The position numbers and the translations under genes were made by a program. A DNA stretch of 64,000 nucleotides from Rhodobacter sp. (GTDB taxonomy: Bacteria > Pseudomonadota > Alphaproteobacteria > Rhodobacterales > Rhodobacteraceae): assembly GCA_020250445.1 (NCBI GenBank), contig JADCEF010000054.1, positions 1-64,000 on the forward strand. Reading direction: 5' to 3'. The notes beneath the pieces were generated by a model, which was given only the letters and a program-made list of their open reading frames with translations, made no database searches and was not told where the DNA came from. Below are positions 17,343-27,481 of this stretch, one piece after another. Every line of letters begins with the position of its first letter. Position 1 is the stretch's first letter.

Positions 17343-19604
17343 TTGGAACGTGTGGCGCAAGGCAACACGTGGCTGCGGCTGAACCGGTTGCGCAAGCGCC
17401 GCCGGGTACAGACCTGGGCAACGCTTGGACTGGTGGTTCTGGGGCCTGCACTGGCGATCGCCACCTTCCTGACGCTGGGTCCACTGAACCAGACGGCGAA
17501 CTCGCCGGCGCTTCGGCTGGTGCTGCTGGCCGATCTTGTCTACATCCTTGTGGTGGCAACGCTTGTGCTGGCCCGGGTTGCCCGGATGATTGCCGCCCGG
17601 CGCGCCCGATCTGCCGGTTCGCGCCTGCATCTGCGCCTGACCGGCGTCTTTGCCCTGATTGCCCTGATGCCCACGGTTCTGGTTGCGATCTTTGCCGTGC
17701 TGACGGTGAACGTCGGCCTCGAGGGGTGGTTTTCGCAGCGGGTCCGCGAGGTGGTCGGATCATCCCTGCGCGCGGCCGAGGCCTACCGCAATGAACACCA
17801 GCGCGATCTGACACAGGATGCCCAAGCCCTTGCGACCTTTCTGAACCAGCAGCGGCAAGCCAACATCATGATCGGGGACGGGGACCTGCGGCTGCTTCTG
17901 ACCAATGCCCAGGCCCAGATCCAGCGCGGGCCGCGCGAAGCCTATGTGATTGACGGAGAAGGCGGCATCAGGGCGCGGGGCGACAATTCCTACCTTTTCG
18001 ATTTCGAGCCCCCGACGGCCGAGCAGATTGCCGCAGCGAATCAGGGTGAAACCGTCATCATCGAAGACTGGAAGAACAACGAATTCCGCGCGCTTGTCCG
18101 GCTGGACGCCTTTGCAGACCGGCTGTTGCAGGTTACCCGGACGGTCGACGGCTCGCTTCTTGGTCTGCTGGATGAAACGCGGGAAACCGTCCGGCTGTAT
18201 CACCAGCTTGAATCCGAACGCGGGCGGCTTCTGTTCGAGTTTGGCCTGCTGTACCTCGGGTTTGCGATCATCCTCATTCTGGCGGCAGTCTGGCTGGGAC
18301 TGTGGTTTGCAGAGAGGCTGTCGCGCCCGGTCGGCAGGCTTGCGGGGGCCGCGCAGCGCGTGGGTGGCGGCGATCTTGACGTGCAGGTACCCGAAGAAGA
18401 CGGCGATGACGAAATTGCAATGCTGGGCCGGCTGTTCAACCAGATGACGCGCCAGCTCAAGGGCCAGCGCGAAGCCCTTGTGGACGGCCACAAGCAGACG
18501 GAAAACCGGCGCCGCCTGTTTGATTCGGTGCTGTCAAACGTCACCGCAGGCGTCATCGGCCTGGATGCGGGCGGGCGGGTGGATTTCATCAACCCGGCAG
18601 CGACCCGGCTGCTGGAGCTTTCTGCCGTCACCGCTGATCTGTCGCTGGAAATGGCGGTCCCCGAATTTTCCGCCCTGTTCGCCCGTCTGCGTGACAATGA
18701 CGGCGGGGCGGTGCAGGAGGAATTGCGCCTGTCGCGGCGCGGCAAGCTGGAAAGCCTGCTGGTGCGCATGACCGTGCGGCGCAACGAACAGGGTGCGCCC
18801 GAAGGCTATGTCGTTGCCTTTGATGACGTGACCGATCTGGTCAGCGCGCAGCGGATGGCGGCTTGGGGCGATGTGGCGCGGCGCATCGCTCATGAGATCA
18901 AGAACCCGCTGACGCCGATCCAGCTGTCGGCAGAACGCATCAGGCGCAAGTTCCGCCCGCTGGTCGGGGATGCCGCTGCCGCCGATCTTGACCAGTATAC
19001 GGATGTGATCGTGCGGCAGACCAACGATCTGCGGCGGATCGTCGACGAGTTTTCGAAGTTTGCCCGCATGCCTGAGCCGGACCGCCGCGAGGAAGACCTG
19101 GTCGCCATCCTGCGCGACGCGGTTGTGCTGCAGGAATCCGGACAGCCCGATGTGCGGATTCGCGCCGATCTGCCCGACGAACCCGTGCTGCTGGAGGTGG
19201 ATGCGACGATGATATCCCAAGCCTTGACAAACCTGATAAAGAACGCAGGGGAAGCTATTGAAAGTTTGAACGAAAAAGGTGCGCCAGATAACTTTGTGCC
19301 CGAAATCAGGGTCACCCTTCGGGTCGATCCTGACGCCGTCTCGATCCGGGTTGCCGACAATGGCGTGGGCCTGCCCGAAGACCGCGCGCGCCTGTTCGAG
19401 CCTTATGTGACGACGCGTGCGAAGGGAACCGGCCTGGGTCTGCCCATCGTCAAGAAGATCATCGAGGAACATGGTGGCACCCTGACGCTTCAGGATGCAG
19501 AAATGTTCGACGGCCAGTCCCATGCGGGGGCAATGGCCGAAATCAGACTGCCCCGCAGCCCGCGCCCGGCGCGGGACCGCGGGGCACGGAATGCGGCCCG
19601 CTAA
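17343..19604 (+). CDS. ntrY: Transmembrane nitrogen sensor histidine kinase NtrY
   Basis: A membrane sensor kinase of about 753 residues. Two or three N-terminal helices (LGLVVLGPALAIATFLTL and following), a periplasmic domain, another helix near residue 300 and a HAMP domain precede a PAS domain, the His box RIAHEIKNPLTP (His about 517) and an ATP-binding domain with LIKNAGEAIE, VADNGVGLP and AKGTGLGLP. With NtrX it forms a two-component pair linked to nitrogen, nitrate respiration or envelope control in alphaproteobacteria. The start is uncertain: TTG at 17343 has a purine-rich leader, while GTG at 17259 adds 28 residues of unlikely sequence that would sit directly after ntrC. Confidence 0.9.
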   Translation: MERVAQGNTWLRLNRLRKRRRVQTWATLGLVVLGPALAIATFLTLGPLNQTANSPALRLVLLADLVYILVVATLVLARVARMIAARRARSAGSRLHLRLTGVFALIALMPTVLVAIFAVLTVNVGLEGWFSQRVREVVGSSLRAAEAYRNEHQRDLTQDAQALATFLNQQRQANIMIGDGDLRLLLTNAQAQIQRGPREAYVIDGEGGIRARGDNSYLFDFEPPTAEQIAAANQGETVIIEDWKNNEFRALVRLDAFADRLLQVTRTVDGSLLGLLDETRETVRLYHQLESERGRLLFEFGLLYLGFAIILILAAVWLGLWFAERLSRPVGRLAGAAQRVGGGDLDVQVPEEDGDDEIAMLGRLFNQMTRQLKGQREALVDGHKQTENRRRLFDSVLSNVTAGVIGLDAGGRVDFINPAATRLLELSAVTADLSLEMAVPEFSALFARLRDNDGGAVQEELRLSRRGKLESLLVRMTVRRNEQGAPEGYVVAFDDVTDLVSAQRMAAWGDVARRIAHEIKNPLTPIQLSAERIRRKFRPLVGDAAAADLDQYTDVIVRQTNDLRRIVDEFSKFARMPEPDRREEDLVAILRDAVVLQESGQPDVRIRADLPDEPVLLEVDATMISQALTNLIKNAGEAIESLNEKGAPDNFVPEIRVTLRVDPDAVSIRVADNGVGLPEDRARLFEPYVTTRAKGTGLGLPIVKKIIEEHGGTLTLQDAEMFDGQSHAGAMAEIRLPRSPRPARDRGARNAAR

Positions 19605-19622
19605 GGCCAAAGGGACGGGAAC

Positions 19623-21041
<1,419 letters not shown>

Positions 21042-21110
21042 CAGCGCGCAAGATTGACCCTGCAGGGCGCTTCTGCCATGGGACGGGTCACGGCCTGAAA
21101 GGGATGCGGC

Positions 21111-22487
21111 ATGAAGGTGATCATCTGCGGTGCAGGGCAGGTCGGCTGGCAGATCGCACGCCATCTGTCGGGCGAAAGGAACGACGTGACGGTGGTCGAC
21201 AGCAATGCCGATCTGGTGCGCCGCGCCACCGACACCCTGGATGTGCAGGGGGTTGCCGGTTTCGCCTCTTACCCCGATGTGCTGGAACGGGCGGGCGCGC
21301 GCGATGCCGACATGATCATTGCCGCAACCCATTCCGACGAGGTGAACATGGTCACCTGTCAGGTGGCCCATTCGGTGTTTTCGGTGCCGCGCAAGATCGC
21401 CCGGCTGCGCGCGCAAAGCTACCTGGATGCAATCTACGGCGATCTTTTCAGCACGAAGAATCTGCCCATCGATGTGGTGATCAGCCCCGAACGCGAAGTG
21501 GCCGAAGCGGCGCTGCAGCGGCTGGCAGCCCCTGCCGCCTTTGACACGGAAAGTTTCATGGGGGGCAAGGCCCAGCTTCTGGGCATCGCGCTGGACGAGG
21601 AATGCCCGGTGCTCAACACGCCCTTGCGCCAGCTGTCCGACCTGTTTTCGACCCTGCGCGCCATTGTCGTGGGTATCCGTCGCGAGGACCGCCTGTTTGC
21701 GCCCGACCCCGAAGATCAGCTGTTCGCCGAAGATCAGATCTATGTCTTCAGCCATACTGAAGATGTGAACAGAACGCTGGAAATATTTGGCAAAACAAAT
21801 AAAAAGCAGGAAAGGATCGTGATTGTCGGCGGGGGCAACGTGGGCCTTGCGGTGGCTCATGCGCTGGAAACGCGCACCGACCGGGTGCGTGTCAAGATCA
21901 TCGAGCTGGACCGGCAATGCGCGGAACGCGCCGCTGATACGCTGCAGCGCACCATCGTGCTCAATGGCGACGGCATGGATATCGACATCCTGATGGAAGC
22001 GAACATCGACCGCGCCGATGCCGTGCTTGTGGTGACCGATGACGACAAGACCAACATGCTGGTTGCGGTACGGGCGAAATCGGCGGGCTGTCCCATGGCG
22101 ATTGCCCTGGTCAACGACCCCACGCTGGTGCCGCTGATGGGGCCGCTGGATATTGACGCCTACATCAACCCGCGCGCAACCACGGTGTCGTCGATTCTGC
22201 GGCATGTGCGCCATGGCAAGGTGCGGGCCATTTACTCCATCGGCGATGCCGAAGCCGAAGTGATCGAGGCGCAGGTTCTGTCCACCTCGCCGCTGGCCGG
22301 CCGGCCGATCCGCGACATAGAGTTTCCCGAAGGCGTGCTGGTCGGGGCCGTGCTGCGGGGCGAGGCGGTGCTCAAGCCCACCGGATCGCTGCGCATCACC
22401 GAAGGCGATGTGGTGGCCCTGTTTGCCATGGCAAAAGACGTGCCGGAAGTGGAGCGCCTGTTGCAGGTCTCCATCGACTTTTTCTGA
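21111..22487 (+). CDS. trkA: Trk system potassium uptake regulatory protein TrkA
   Basis: A 458-residue cytoplasmic protein made of two RCK repeats. Each begins with a Rossmann NAD(H)-binding motif: ICGAGQVGWQIA at residues 5-16 and IVGGGNVGLAVA near 235, each followed by a TrkA_C domain. TrkA binds the membrane channel TrkH and gates K+ uptake in response to nucleotides. The start is ATG at 21111 after an AAAGGGATGC leader. It lies between ntrX and trkH, 10 bases before the latter, so the pair is an operon. Confidence 0.95.
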   Translation: MKVIICGAGQVGWQIARHLSGERNDVTVVDSNADLVRRATDTLDVQGVAGFASYPDVLERAGARDADMIIAATHSDEVNMVTCQVAHSVFSVPRKIARLRAQSYLDAIYGDLFSTKNLPIDVVISPEREVAEAALQRLAAPAAFDTESFMGGKAQLLGIALDEECPVLNTPLRQLSDLFSTLRAIVVGIRREDRLFAPDPEDQLFAEDQIYVFSHTEDVNRTLEIFGKTNKKQERIVIVGGGNVGLAVAHALETRTDRVRVKIIELDRQCAERAADTLQRTIVLNGDGMDIDILMEANIDRADAVLVVTDDDKTNMLVAVRAKSAGCPMAIALVNDPTLVPLMGPLDIDAYINPRATTVSSILRHVRHGKVRAIYSIGDAEAEVIEAQVLSTSPLAGRPIRDIEFPEGVLVGAVLRGEAVLKPTGSLRITEGDVVALFAMAKDVPEVERLLQVSIDFF

Positions 22488-22497
22488 CGGCATTGCG

Positions 22498-24015
22498 ATG
22501 CGGCGCATCCTTGATCTGCCGTTTCTGGTGATCCTGATGGGGATCGGCGCGCTGGCCATGCTGCTGCCGGCCGCCCATGCGCTGACGCTGCGCGACCTTC
22601 ATGTCGCGCGGTCCTTTTTCTACGGGGCGGTGCTGCTTTTGATGCTGACGGCGATGATCGGCATCGCCACGGCGAACTTTCATCCGCGCAACGCCGCGCG
22701 CAGCCATCTGACCGCCCTTGTGGCGGCCTATCTTGTGCTGCCGGTCCTGTTGGCCATACCGTTCCATCAGGCGCTGCGCGACACCACCTTCCTGAATGCC
22801 TGGTTCGAAATGGTGTCTGCGTTCACCACCACGGGGGCCACGCTCCATGATGATCCCGCGCGGCTGCCCTCATCGATGCATCTGTGGCGGGCATTGGTGG
22901 GATGGCTGGGCGGGTTCTTTGTGCTGCTGTCGGCGGTGGCGATTCTGGCACCGCTGAACCTGGGCGGGTTCGAGGTGATTTCCGGCGGCGCGGTGGGCCG
23001 CAGCACCTATGGCACGTCGCAGATCACCCGGATTGCCGATCCGTCTGAACGGATCACGCGCTATGCCCTTTCGATCTTTCCGGTCTACGCGGGCCTGACG
23101 CTGGTGTTGTGGGTCCTGCTTCTGACGGCGGGGGATGGCAGCCTTGTGGCGCTGTGCCATGCGATGTCGACACTGTCGACCAGCGGCATTTCGCCGGGAA
23201 CCGGCGTTGCGCAAAGCCCCTCGGGGGGGATGGGCGAGGCAATGATCTTTGTCTTCCTGTTCTTTGCGATCAGCCGGCGGGCCTTTTACGGCAACATCAT
23301 GTCATCCACCCCGGTGCCTATCCACCGGGACCCGGAAGTCAGGATGGCGGTCATCTGCCTTGCGCTGCTGCCGCTTGTCCAGTTCCTGCAGCATTGGACA
23401 GGGCCCTACGAAAAGGGCACCCTGGCCAGCGCCCTTCACGGGGCACAGGCGCTGTGGGGATCGGTCTTCACCACGCTGTCCTTCCTGACCACGACGGGCT
23501 TTGTCTCGCAGGACTGGGGGGCCTCGCGCAACTGGGCCGGGCCGGGGTCGTCCGGCCTGATCCTGCTGGGCCTTGCGCTGATCGGCGGCGGGGTGGCCAC
23601 AACGGCGGGCGGGGTCAAGCTGCTGCGGGTCTTTGCCCTTTACAAGCTTGGGCAGCGTGAGGTGGAACTGCTGATCCATCCGAATTCCGTCGGCGGTGAC
23701 GGGGCGGTGGCGCGGCGTCTGCGCGGCGAGGGGGCCTATGTCGCCTGGATCTTTTTCATGCTTTTTGCCATTTCGATTGCCATCGTCATGGCGGCGCTGA
23801 CGCTGACCGGTCTGGAATTTGAACCTGCCATGATCTTTGCCGTCGCGGCCCTGTCCACGACCGGCCCCCTGGTTACGGTCGCCGCCGAGGTGCCTTTGTC
23901 CTACAACAGTCTTGGCCCTGCCGCGAAGATCGTCGTGGCTGCCGCCATGGTTCTTGGCCGTCTGGAAACCCTGGCAATTCTGGCCCTTTTGACCCCTGAA
24001 AGCTGGCGGCGCTGA
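22498..24015 (+). CDS. trkH: Trk potassium uptake channel TrkH
   Basis: A 505-residue inner-membrane K+ channel subunit with the four MPM-type repeats expected of the TrkH/KtrB superfamily. Selectivity-filter-like stretches are seen in TTTGATLHDD (first repeat), STLSTSGISPGTG (second), SFLTTTGFVSQDW (third) and ALSTTGPLVTV (fourth), each with the key glycine. The start at 22498 (MRRILDLPFLV) gives a first membrane helix at once; the frame is open upstream but overlaps trkA. It acts with TrkA, encoded just upstream. Confidence 0.93.
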   Translation: MRRILDLPFLVILMGIGALAMLLPAAHALTLRDLHVARSFFYGAVLLLMLTAMIGIATANFHPRNAARSHLTALVAAYLVLPVLLAIPFHQALRDTTFLNAWFEMVSAFTTTGATLHDDPARLPSSMHLWRALVGWLGGFFVLLSAVAILAPLNLGGFEVISGGAVGRSTYGTSQITRIADPSERITRYALSIFPVYAGLTLVLWVLLLTAGDGSLVALCHAMSTLSTSGISPGTGVAQSPSGGMGEAMIFVFLFFAISRRAFYGNIMSSTPVPIHRDPEVRMAVICLALLPLVQFLQHWTGPYEKGTLASALHGAQALWGSVFTTLSFLTTTGFVSQDWGASRNWAGPGSSGLILLGLALIGGGVATTAGGVKLLRVFALYKLGQREVELLIHPNSVGGDGAVARRLRGEGAYVAWIFFMLFAISIAIVMAALTLTGLEFEPAMIFAVAALSTTGPLVTVAAEVPLSYNSLGPAAKIVVAAAMVLGRLETLAILALLTPESWRR

Positions 24016-24159
24016 CCGGAACGGGAAAATATCCTGTTTTGGGTCTGGAATCTTGGCCTGTCCCGCATCATACTTAACGCATCCCCCGTCTGGCACCGGC
24101 CCGAGGGGGCGGCACGAAGAACAAACAAGAACATGCCAGAGAACAAGGGTAAAAATCCG

Positions 24160-24393
24160 ATGGCTGCCGATAAACAGAATTTGCAGGACGCGTTTCTCAA
24201 CCATGTCCGGAAGGCCAAGGTTCCAGTGACGATCTTCCTGATCAACGGTGTGAAGCTGCAGGGCGTCATCACCTGGTTCGACAATTTCTGCGTGCTGCTG
24301 CGCAGGGACGGGCAATCGCAGCTGGTCTACAAGCATGCGATCTCGACCATCATGCCGGGCGCGCCGATCAACCTTTATGAAGGTGAAGACTGA
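24160..24393 (+). CDS. hfq: RNA chaperone Hfq
   Basis: A 77-residue Sm-like protein that forms hexamers and pairs small RNAs with mRNAs. The Sm1 motif ([20 protein letters not shown]) and the Sm2 motif [11 protein letters not shown] are intact. The start at 24160 gives [14 protein letters not shown], the N-terminus of known Rhodobacter Hfq, with AAGGG upstream; an ATG nine codons earlier is open but not family-like. In Rhodobacter Hfq (nifR1/nrfA homologue) also affects nitrogen fixation, consistent with its position after the ntr genes. hflX follows, as in most proteobacteria. Confidence 0.95.
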   Translation: MAADKQNLQDAFLNHVRKAKVPVTIFLINGVKLQGVITWFDNFCVLLRRDGQSQLVYKHAISTIMPGAPINLYEGED

Positions 24394-24467
24394 TCTCTGA
24401 TCTTCCCGAAGACGACGACGGCGATGATATCCGCATCCCCGGCCGCGATCCGCGCGACAGGCGGTCT

Positions 24468-25724
24468 GTGCCGATGCGTGCCTATGTGCTGCATCCCGAC
24501 ACGCGGTCCGACAGGGCGCGGCGCCCGCCCGAACTGGGGCCGGCCGAAGCGGTATCGCTGGCCGCCGCCCTTCCGGAGATAGAGGTGACGGGGGCCGAGG
24601 TTGTTCGCCTTGACCGGCCGCATCCGGGGCTGTTGTTCGGAACCGGCAAGGTTGCCGCGCTGAAGGCCAGATTCGACGGGCTGGAGGTTGGACTTGTCCT
24701 GGTGGACGGCCCGGTCAGCCCGGTGCAGCAGCGCAACCTGGAAAAGGAATGGGGCGTCAAGCTTCTGGACCGGACCGGGTTGATCCTGGAAATCTTTGCC
24801 GACCGCGCCCGGACCCGCGAAGGGGTGCTGCAGGTGGAACTTGCCGCGCTTAGCTATCAGCGCACCCGCCTTGTGCGCGCCTGGACCCACCTCGAACGGC
24901 AGCGCGGTGGCTTCGGCTTTGTCGGCGGCCCCGGCGAGACCCAGATCGAATCAGACCGGCGCGCGATCGATGATCAGGTGATCCGGATCAAGCGCCAGCT
25001 GGACCGTGTGGTGAAAACCCGCGAGTTGCACCGCGCCTCGCGCCGCAAGGTGCCGTTTCCGGTGGTGGCGCTGGTCGGCTATACCAATGCGGGCAAATCG
25101 ACGCTGTTCAACCGCATGACCGGAGCAGAAGTTCTGGCCAGGGACATGCTGTTTGCCACGCTTGACCCGACGATGCGCGGGGTGGAACTGCCCTCGGGGC
25201 GGCGCGTCATCTTGTCGGACACCGTGGGGTTTATTTCCGATCTGCCGACGCAGCTTGTGGCAGCCTTCCGCGCCACCCTGGAAGAGGTGCTGGAGGCGGA
25301 TCTGATCCTGCATGTGCGCGACATCTCTCACCCCGAGACGGAACAGCAGGCCGCCGATGTGGCCGACATCCTGACCAGCCTTGGCGTCAGGGCCGGGACC
25401 CCGCTGCTGGAGGTGTGGAACAAGCTGGATCTGGTCGATCCTGCCGCCCGCGCGGCGCTGGCCGTTCAGGCCGCGCGCAGCACCACCGTTTTTCCCCTGT
25501 CGGCGTTGACCGGCGAAGGTCTGCCGCGCCTGCTGGAAGCCGTCTCCGCTGCCTTCGAGGAAGAAAAGTCGGACCGCGAGCTGCGCCTTGGGTTCGAAGA
25601 TGGCCGGCGCCGGGCCTGGCTGCATGAGGCAGGCGTGGTGCAGTCGGAACGCCAGACCAAGGACGGATACCGGATCGCCGTGCGCTGGACGGCACGGCAG
25701 GAAGCACGCTACCGCGACCTGTGA
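24468..25724 (+). CDS. hflX: GTPase HflX
   Basis: A translational GTPase of about 418 residues that binds the 50S ribosome and can split stalled or stress-inactivated ribosomes. The HflX N-terminal domain holds HPGLLFGTGKV and GPVSPVQQRNLEKEW; GGPGETQIESDRR is the linker. The G domain has G1 VGYTNAGKSTLFN, G3 DTVGFISDLP and G4 NKLD. The start is uncertain: GTG at 24468 has an AGGCGG site, but the same frame stays open back to about 24387 and encodes an acidic DLPEDDDGDDIRIPGRDP run without ATG, GTG or TTG. It follows hfq closely and is probably cotranscribed. Confidence 0.93.
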   Translation: MPMRAYVLHPDTRSDRARRPPELGPAEAVSLAAALPEIEVTGAEVVRLDRPHPGLLFGTGKVAALKARFDGLEVGLVLVDGPVSPVQQRNLEKEWGVKLLDRTGLILEIFADRARTREGVLQVELAALSYQRTRLVRAWTHLERQRGGFGFVGGPGETQIESDRRAIDDQVIRIKRQLDRVVKTRELHRASRRKVPFPVVALVGYTNAGKSTLFNRMTGAEVLARDMLFATLDPTMRGVELPSGRRVILSDTVGFISDLPTQLVAAFRATLEEVLEADLILHVRDISHPETEQQAADVADILTSLGVRAGTPLLEVWNKLDLVDPAARAALAVQAARSTTVFPLSALTGEGLPRLLEAVSAAFEEEKSDRELRLGFEDGRRRAWLHEAGVVQSERQTKDGYRIAVRWTARQEARYRDL

Positions 25725-25845
25725 CGGGCGCGGCCGGTCCCGGCGCGGGGTGGGTGGCAGGCTGCCAGGCCGCTACCGGTCTGTTGGCTGACCGAACCGC
25801 CCCGGGTCTTGCGGAGGCTCCGGGTCGCCAGAAGGGGCCTGGATC

Positions 25846-26400
25846 ATGAGCAGGGCAACGAAGGGGTTTTCGCCCGATCTGTGCGGACGCGCGGTCCGTG
25901 TGGCCGGCGGGCACCGGTCCGACCGTGCGTCGGACCGGGCGGCGCTGACCCCGATTGCCGGCAAGATCGGCTGCACGGCCGCGGGGCCGCGCCGCTGGTG
26001 GTGCCGCGAGGAGGCGCCGACGAAGCGCGCCAGCGGCGCGGCTTTCCGGTGACAGGACCCGGCTGAAGTTTCCGGGGCGCGACGTGAACGAGCCGCGCCG
26101 CACCAACAGGGTCTTGCGCAAGGCATCGGCATTTCCTGCGCAGGCGGAGCTTGACCGCCGCGACAGATGGGGATGGGGTTCGTCCGGCAGGCATAAGGCA
26201 CGGGAAAAGGACGATACCCGCCGTCGGCAACGCCCAGGCACCGTGCCCGCCCGACAGGGTCAACCGCGAGTTCAAGGTCACACGACCCGGCGCGTTGGGG
26301 GTTGTCGGCTTCACCCGCGTCCACGCCCGGGTCGGGTTTGTCTGTGCCGCATTCGTCACCGACACCGTTGCCCGGCGCAGGGTTGGCTGGCAGGTCGGCA
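25846..26400 (+). mobile_element. Decayed IS3-family insertion sequence relic (orfA and orfB pieces)
   Basis: Fragments of an IS3-type transposase can be read in successive plus-strand frames. OrfA pieces are MSRATKGFSPDLCGRAVR, then PIAGKIGCT (the conserved helix-turn-helix part of orfA) at about 25955-25980, and VLRKASAFPAQAELDRR at about 26110-26160, matching the orfA end. The next piece, AQAPCPPDRVNREFKVTRPG to ARRRVGWQV (about 26240-26390), matches the start of the orfB integrase core (family form NRxFxxxxPNxLWVSDFTYV). About 110 codons between orfA and orfB are gone and several invariant residues (Trp, Asp) are substituted. It is not functional; terminal repeats are not recognisable. 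Confidence 0.7.
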
Positions 26401-26421
26401 CATCGGCAACACGCTTCTGCA

Positions 26422-27216
26422 CTACGCCTTGCCGTCCCGCTTCTCAATCGCCTTCACGGCACCGACCGGCCGTGATGCGTAAACCTCCGCGACGTGCTTG
26501 GGTTCAGATATGGTCTTGTCAACGATCAGGTTCAGTAGTCGGAACAGCGTTTCGGCAGTCGCCCGGTCATCCCGGAGGTCGATCTGGCCGGGGGGTGGAC
26601 GGCACTGTTGCCTATCACCCTCACAGCGTCCAGTGCCTGCTGCACTCTGACGTCCAGCCCGTTTTTTCACCAGAGCGCCGATGTCGTCATTGATATTCTT
26701 CCCAGCCTGGCCAAGCTCCTTGCACAGCTTCTGGATGCCGAAACGGATCAAGGCCGCTGCCCCTCGGGGCGACAGGTCCAAAATGGTGCTGGCCTCGTCA
26801 TAGTCTCTGCGGATGTCTTCGGTCATATCTGGGTGTGCGGGCGGAGCTTCGCCCCGCTGCGGGTAGACCATGCGATCATGGATCCACAGGGCGATGTCCT
26901 TGCAGTTGTAGCAACGTGAAATGAAGACGTTGTAGACGTTCTGGAATTGTAGCTGCCATCCTTCCGGGCTTCAATGAAAGGACGCTCTTTCTTCATCTCC
27001 GCGACCCACTTGAGCAAGTTTGCGCGTTTCCCTGTCTTCAACCTGCTTGAAGTCCCAGTCCCGCCCGTCACCTTCGGTAATAACCATCGGTGTCGGGTTC
27101 TTGTCATCGTTTTGGACCGCGCGGATCGAGTACCAATACTGCTTCGCCAGCGCGCCGCAGTGAGGGCAGTTGAACGCGGTTTCATTCACGGAGGGGGACA
27201 CGTATTTGATGGGCAA
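26422..27216 (-). pseudogene. DUF4145 domain gene broken by four frameshifts
   Basis: Read in pieces, the minus strand encodes a DUF4145 protein. The N-terminal zinc-ribbon half starts at 27216 (MPIKYVSPSVNETAFNCPHC). A shift near 27020 leads to ANLLKWVAEMKKERPFIEARK, a second near 26950 returns to the first frame with YNVFISRCYNCKDIALWI and MVYPQRGEAPP, then RAAALIRF-type helices follow. A third shift near 26675 (A6 run) and a fourth near 26598 (C6 run) flank GLDVRVQQALDAVRVIG. The last 50 residues are intact and end in RDGKA at a TAG. DUF4145 proteins occur with restriction and defence genes, but their function is unknown. Either real decay or sequencing errors in homopolymers; no in-frame stops occur within the conserved frame. 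Confidence 0.7.
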
Positions 27217-27290
27217 GCCGTTGATGCAAAAGGTATATAGACCGATAGCACGTGGCGCAGCATGCGTGAAGGGCTCTCACAACCAGCCTT

Positions 27291-27321
27291 ACGCCAGCCT
27301 TACGCGAAGTAAGGCTGGCGT
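27291..27321. repeat. Perfect 13-bp inverted repeat downstream of tRNA-Asn
   Basis: ACGCCAGCCTTAC and GTAAGGCTGGCGT form a perfect 13-bp stem with the loop GCGAA. A further copy of CAGCCTTACG precedes it directly, making a tandem repeat with the left arm. It lies 31 bases beyond the 3' end of the tRNA-Asn gene (minus strand). There is no T-run, so it may be a factor-dependent terminator or processing hairpin, or a REP-like or recombination element. Confidence 0.65.
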
Positions 27322-27351
27322 ATCAGGATCGTAGCTAAGTCTTTGATTTCT

Positions 27352-27426
27352 TGGCTCCGGCGGTAGGGATCGAACCTACGACCAATTGATTAACAGTCAA
27401 CTGCTCTACCGCTGAGCTACGCCGGA
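27352..27426 (-). tRNA. tRNA-Asn (anticodon GTT), CCA encoded
   Basis: The minus strand folds into a full cloverleaf: acceptor stem TCCGGCG/CGCCGGA, discriminator G and encoded CCA, D-stem GCTC/GAGC, anticodon stem GTTGA/TCAAT around the loop CTGTTAA with anticodon GTT, and T-stem GTAGG/CCTAC with TTCGATC. It reads AAC/AAU codons. It is isolated between the decayed IS3/DUF4145 patch and the metallo-hydrolase gene. tRNA genes are common integration sites, and the decayed genes on its 3' side fit a lost island. Confidence 0.97.
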
Positions 27427-27481
27427 CTACCGCGGGTGCTATAGCAAGGCAGGTGGGGGGCGTCCAGAGACAAAAGCAGGC

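Noticed and set aside
25773-26447. Minus-strand open frames across 25.8-26.4 kb
   Set aside because: Biased composition with no family; the plus strand shows clear IS3 transposase pieces at the same place.
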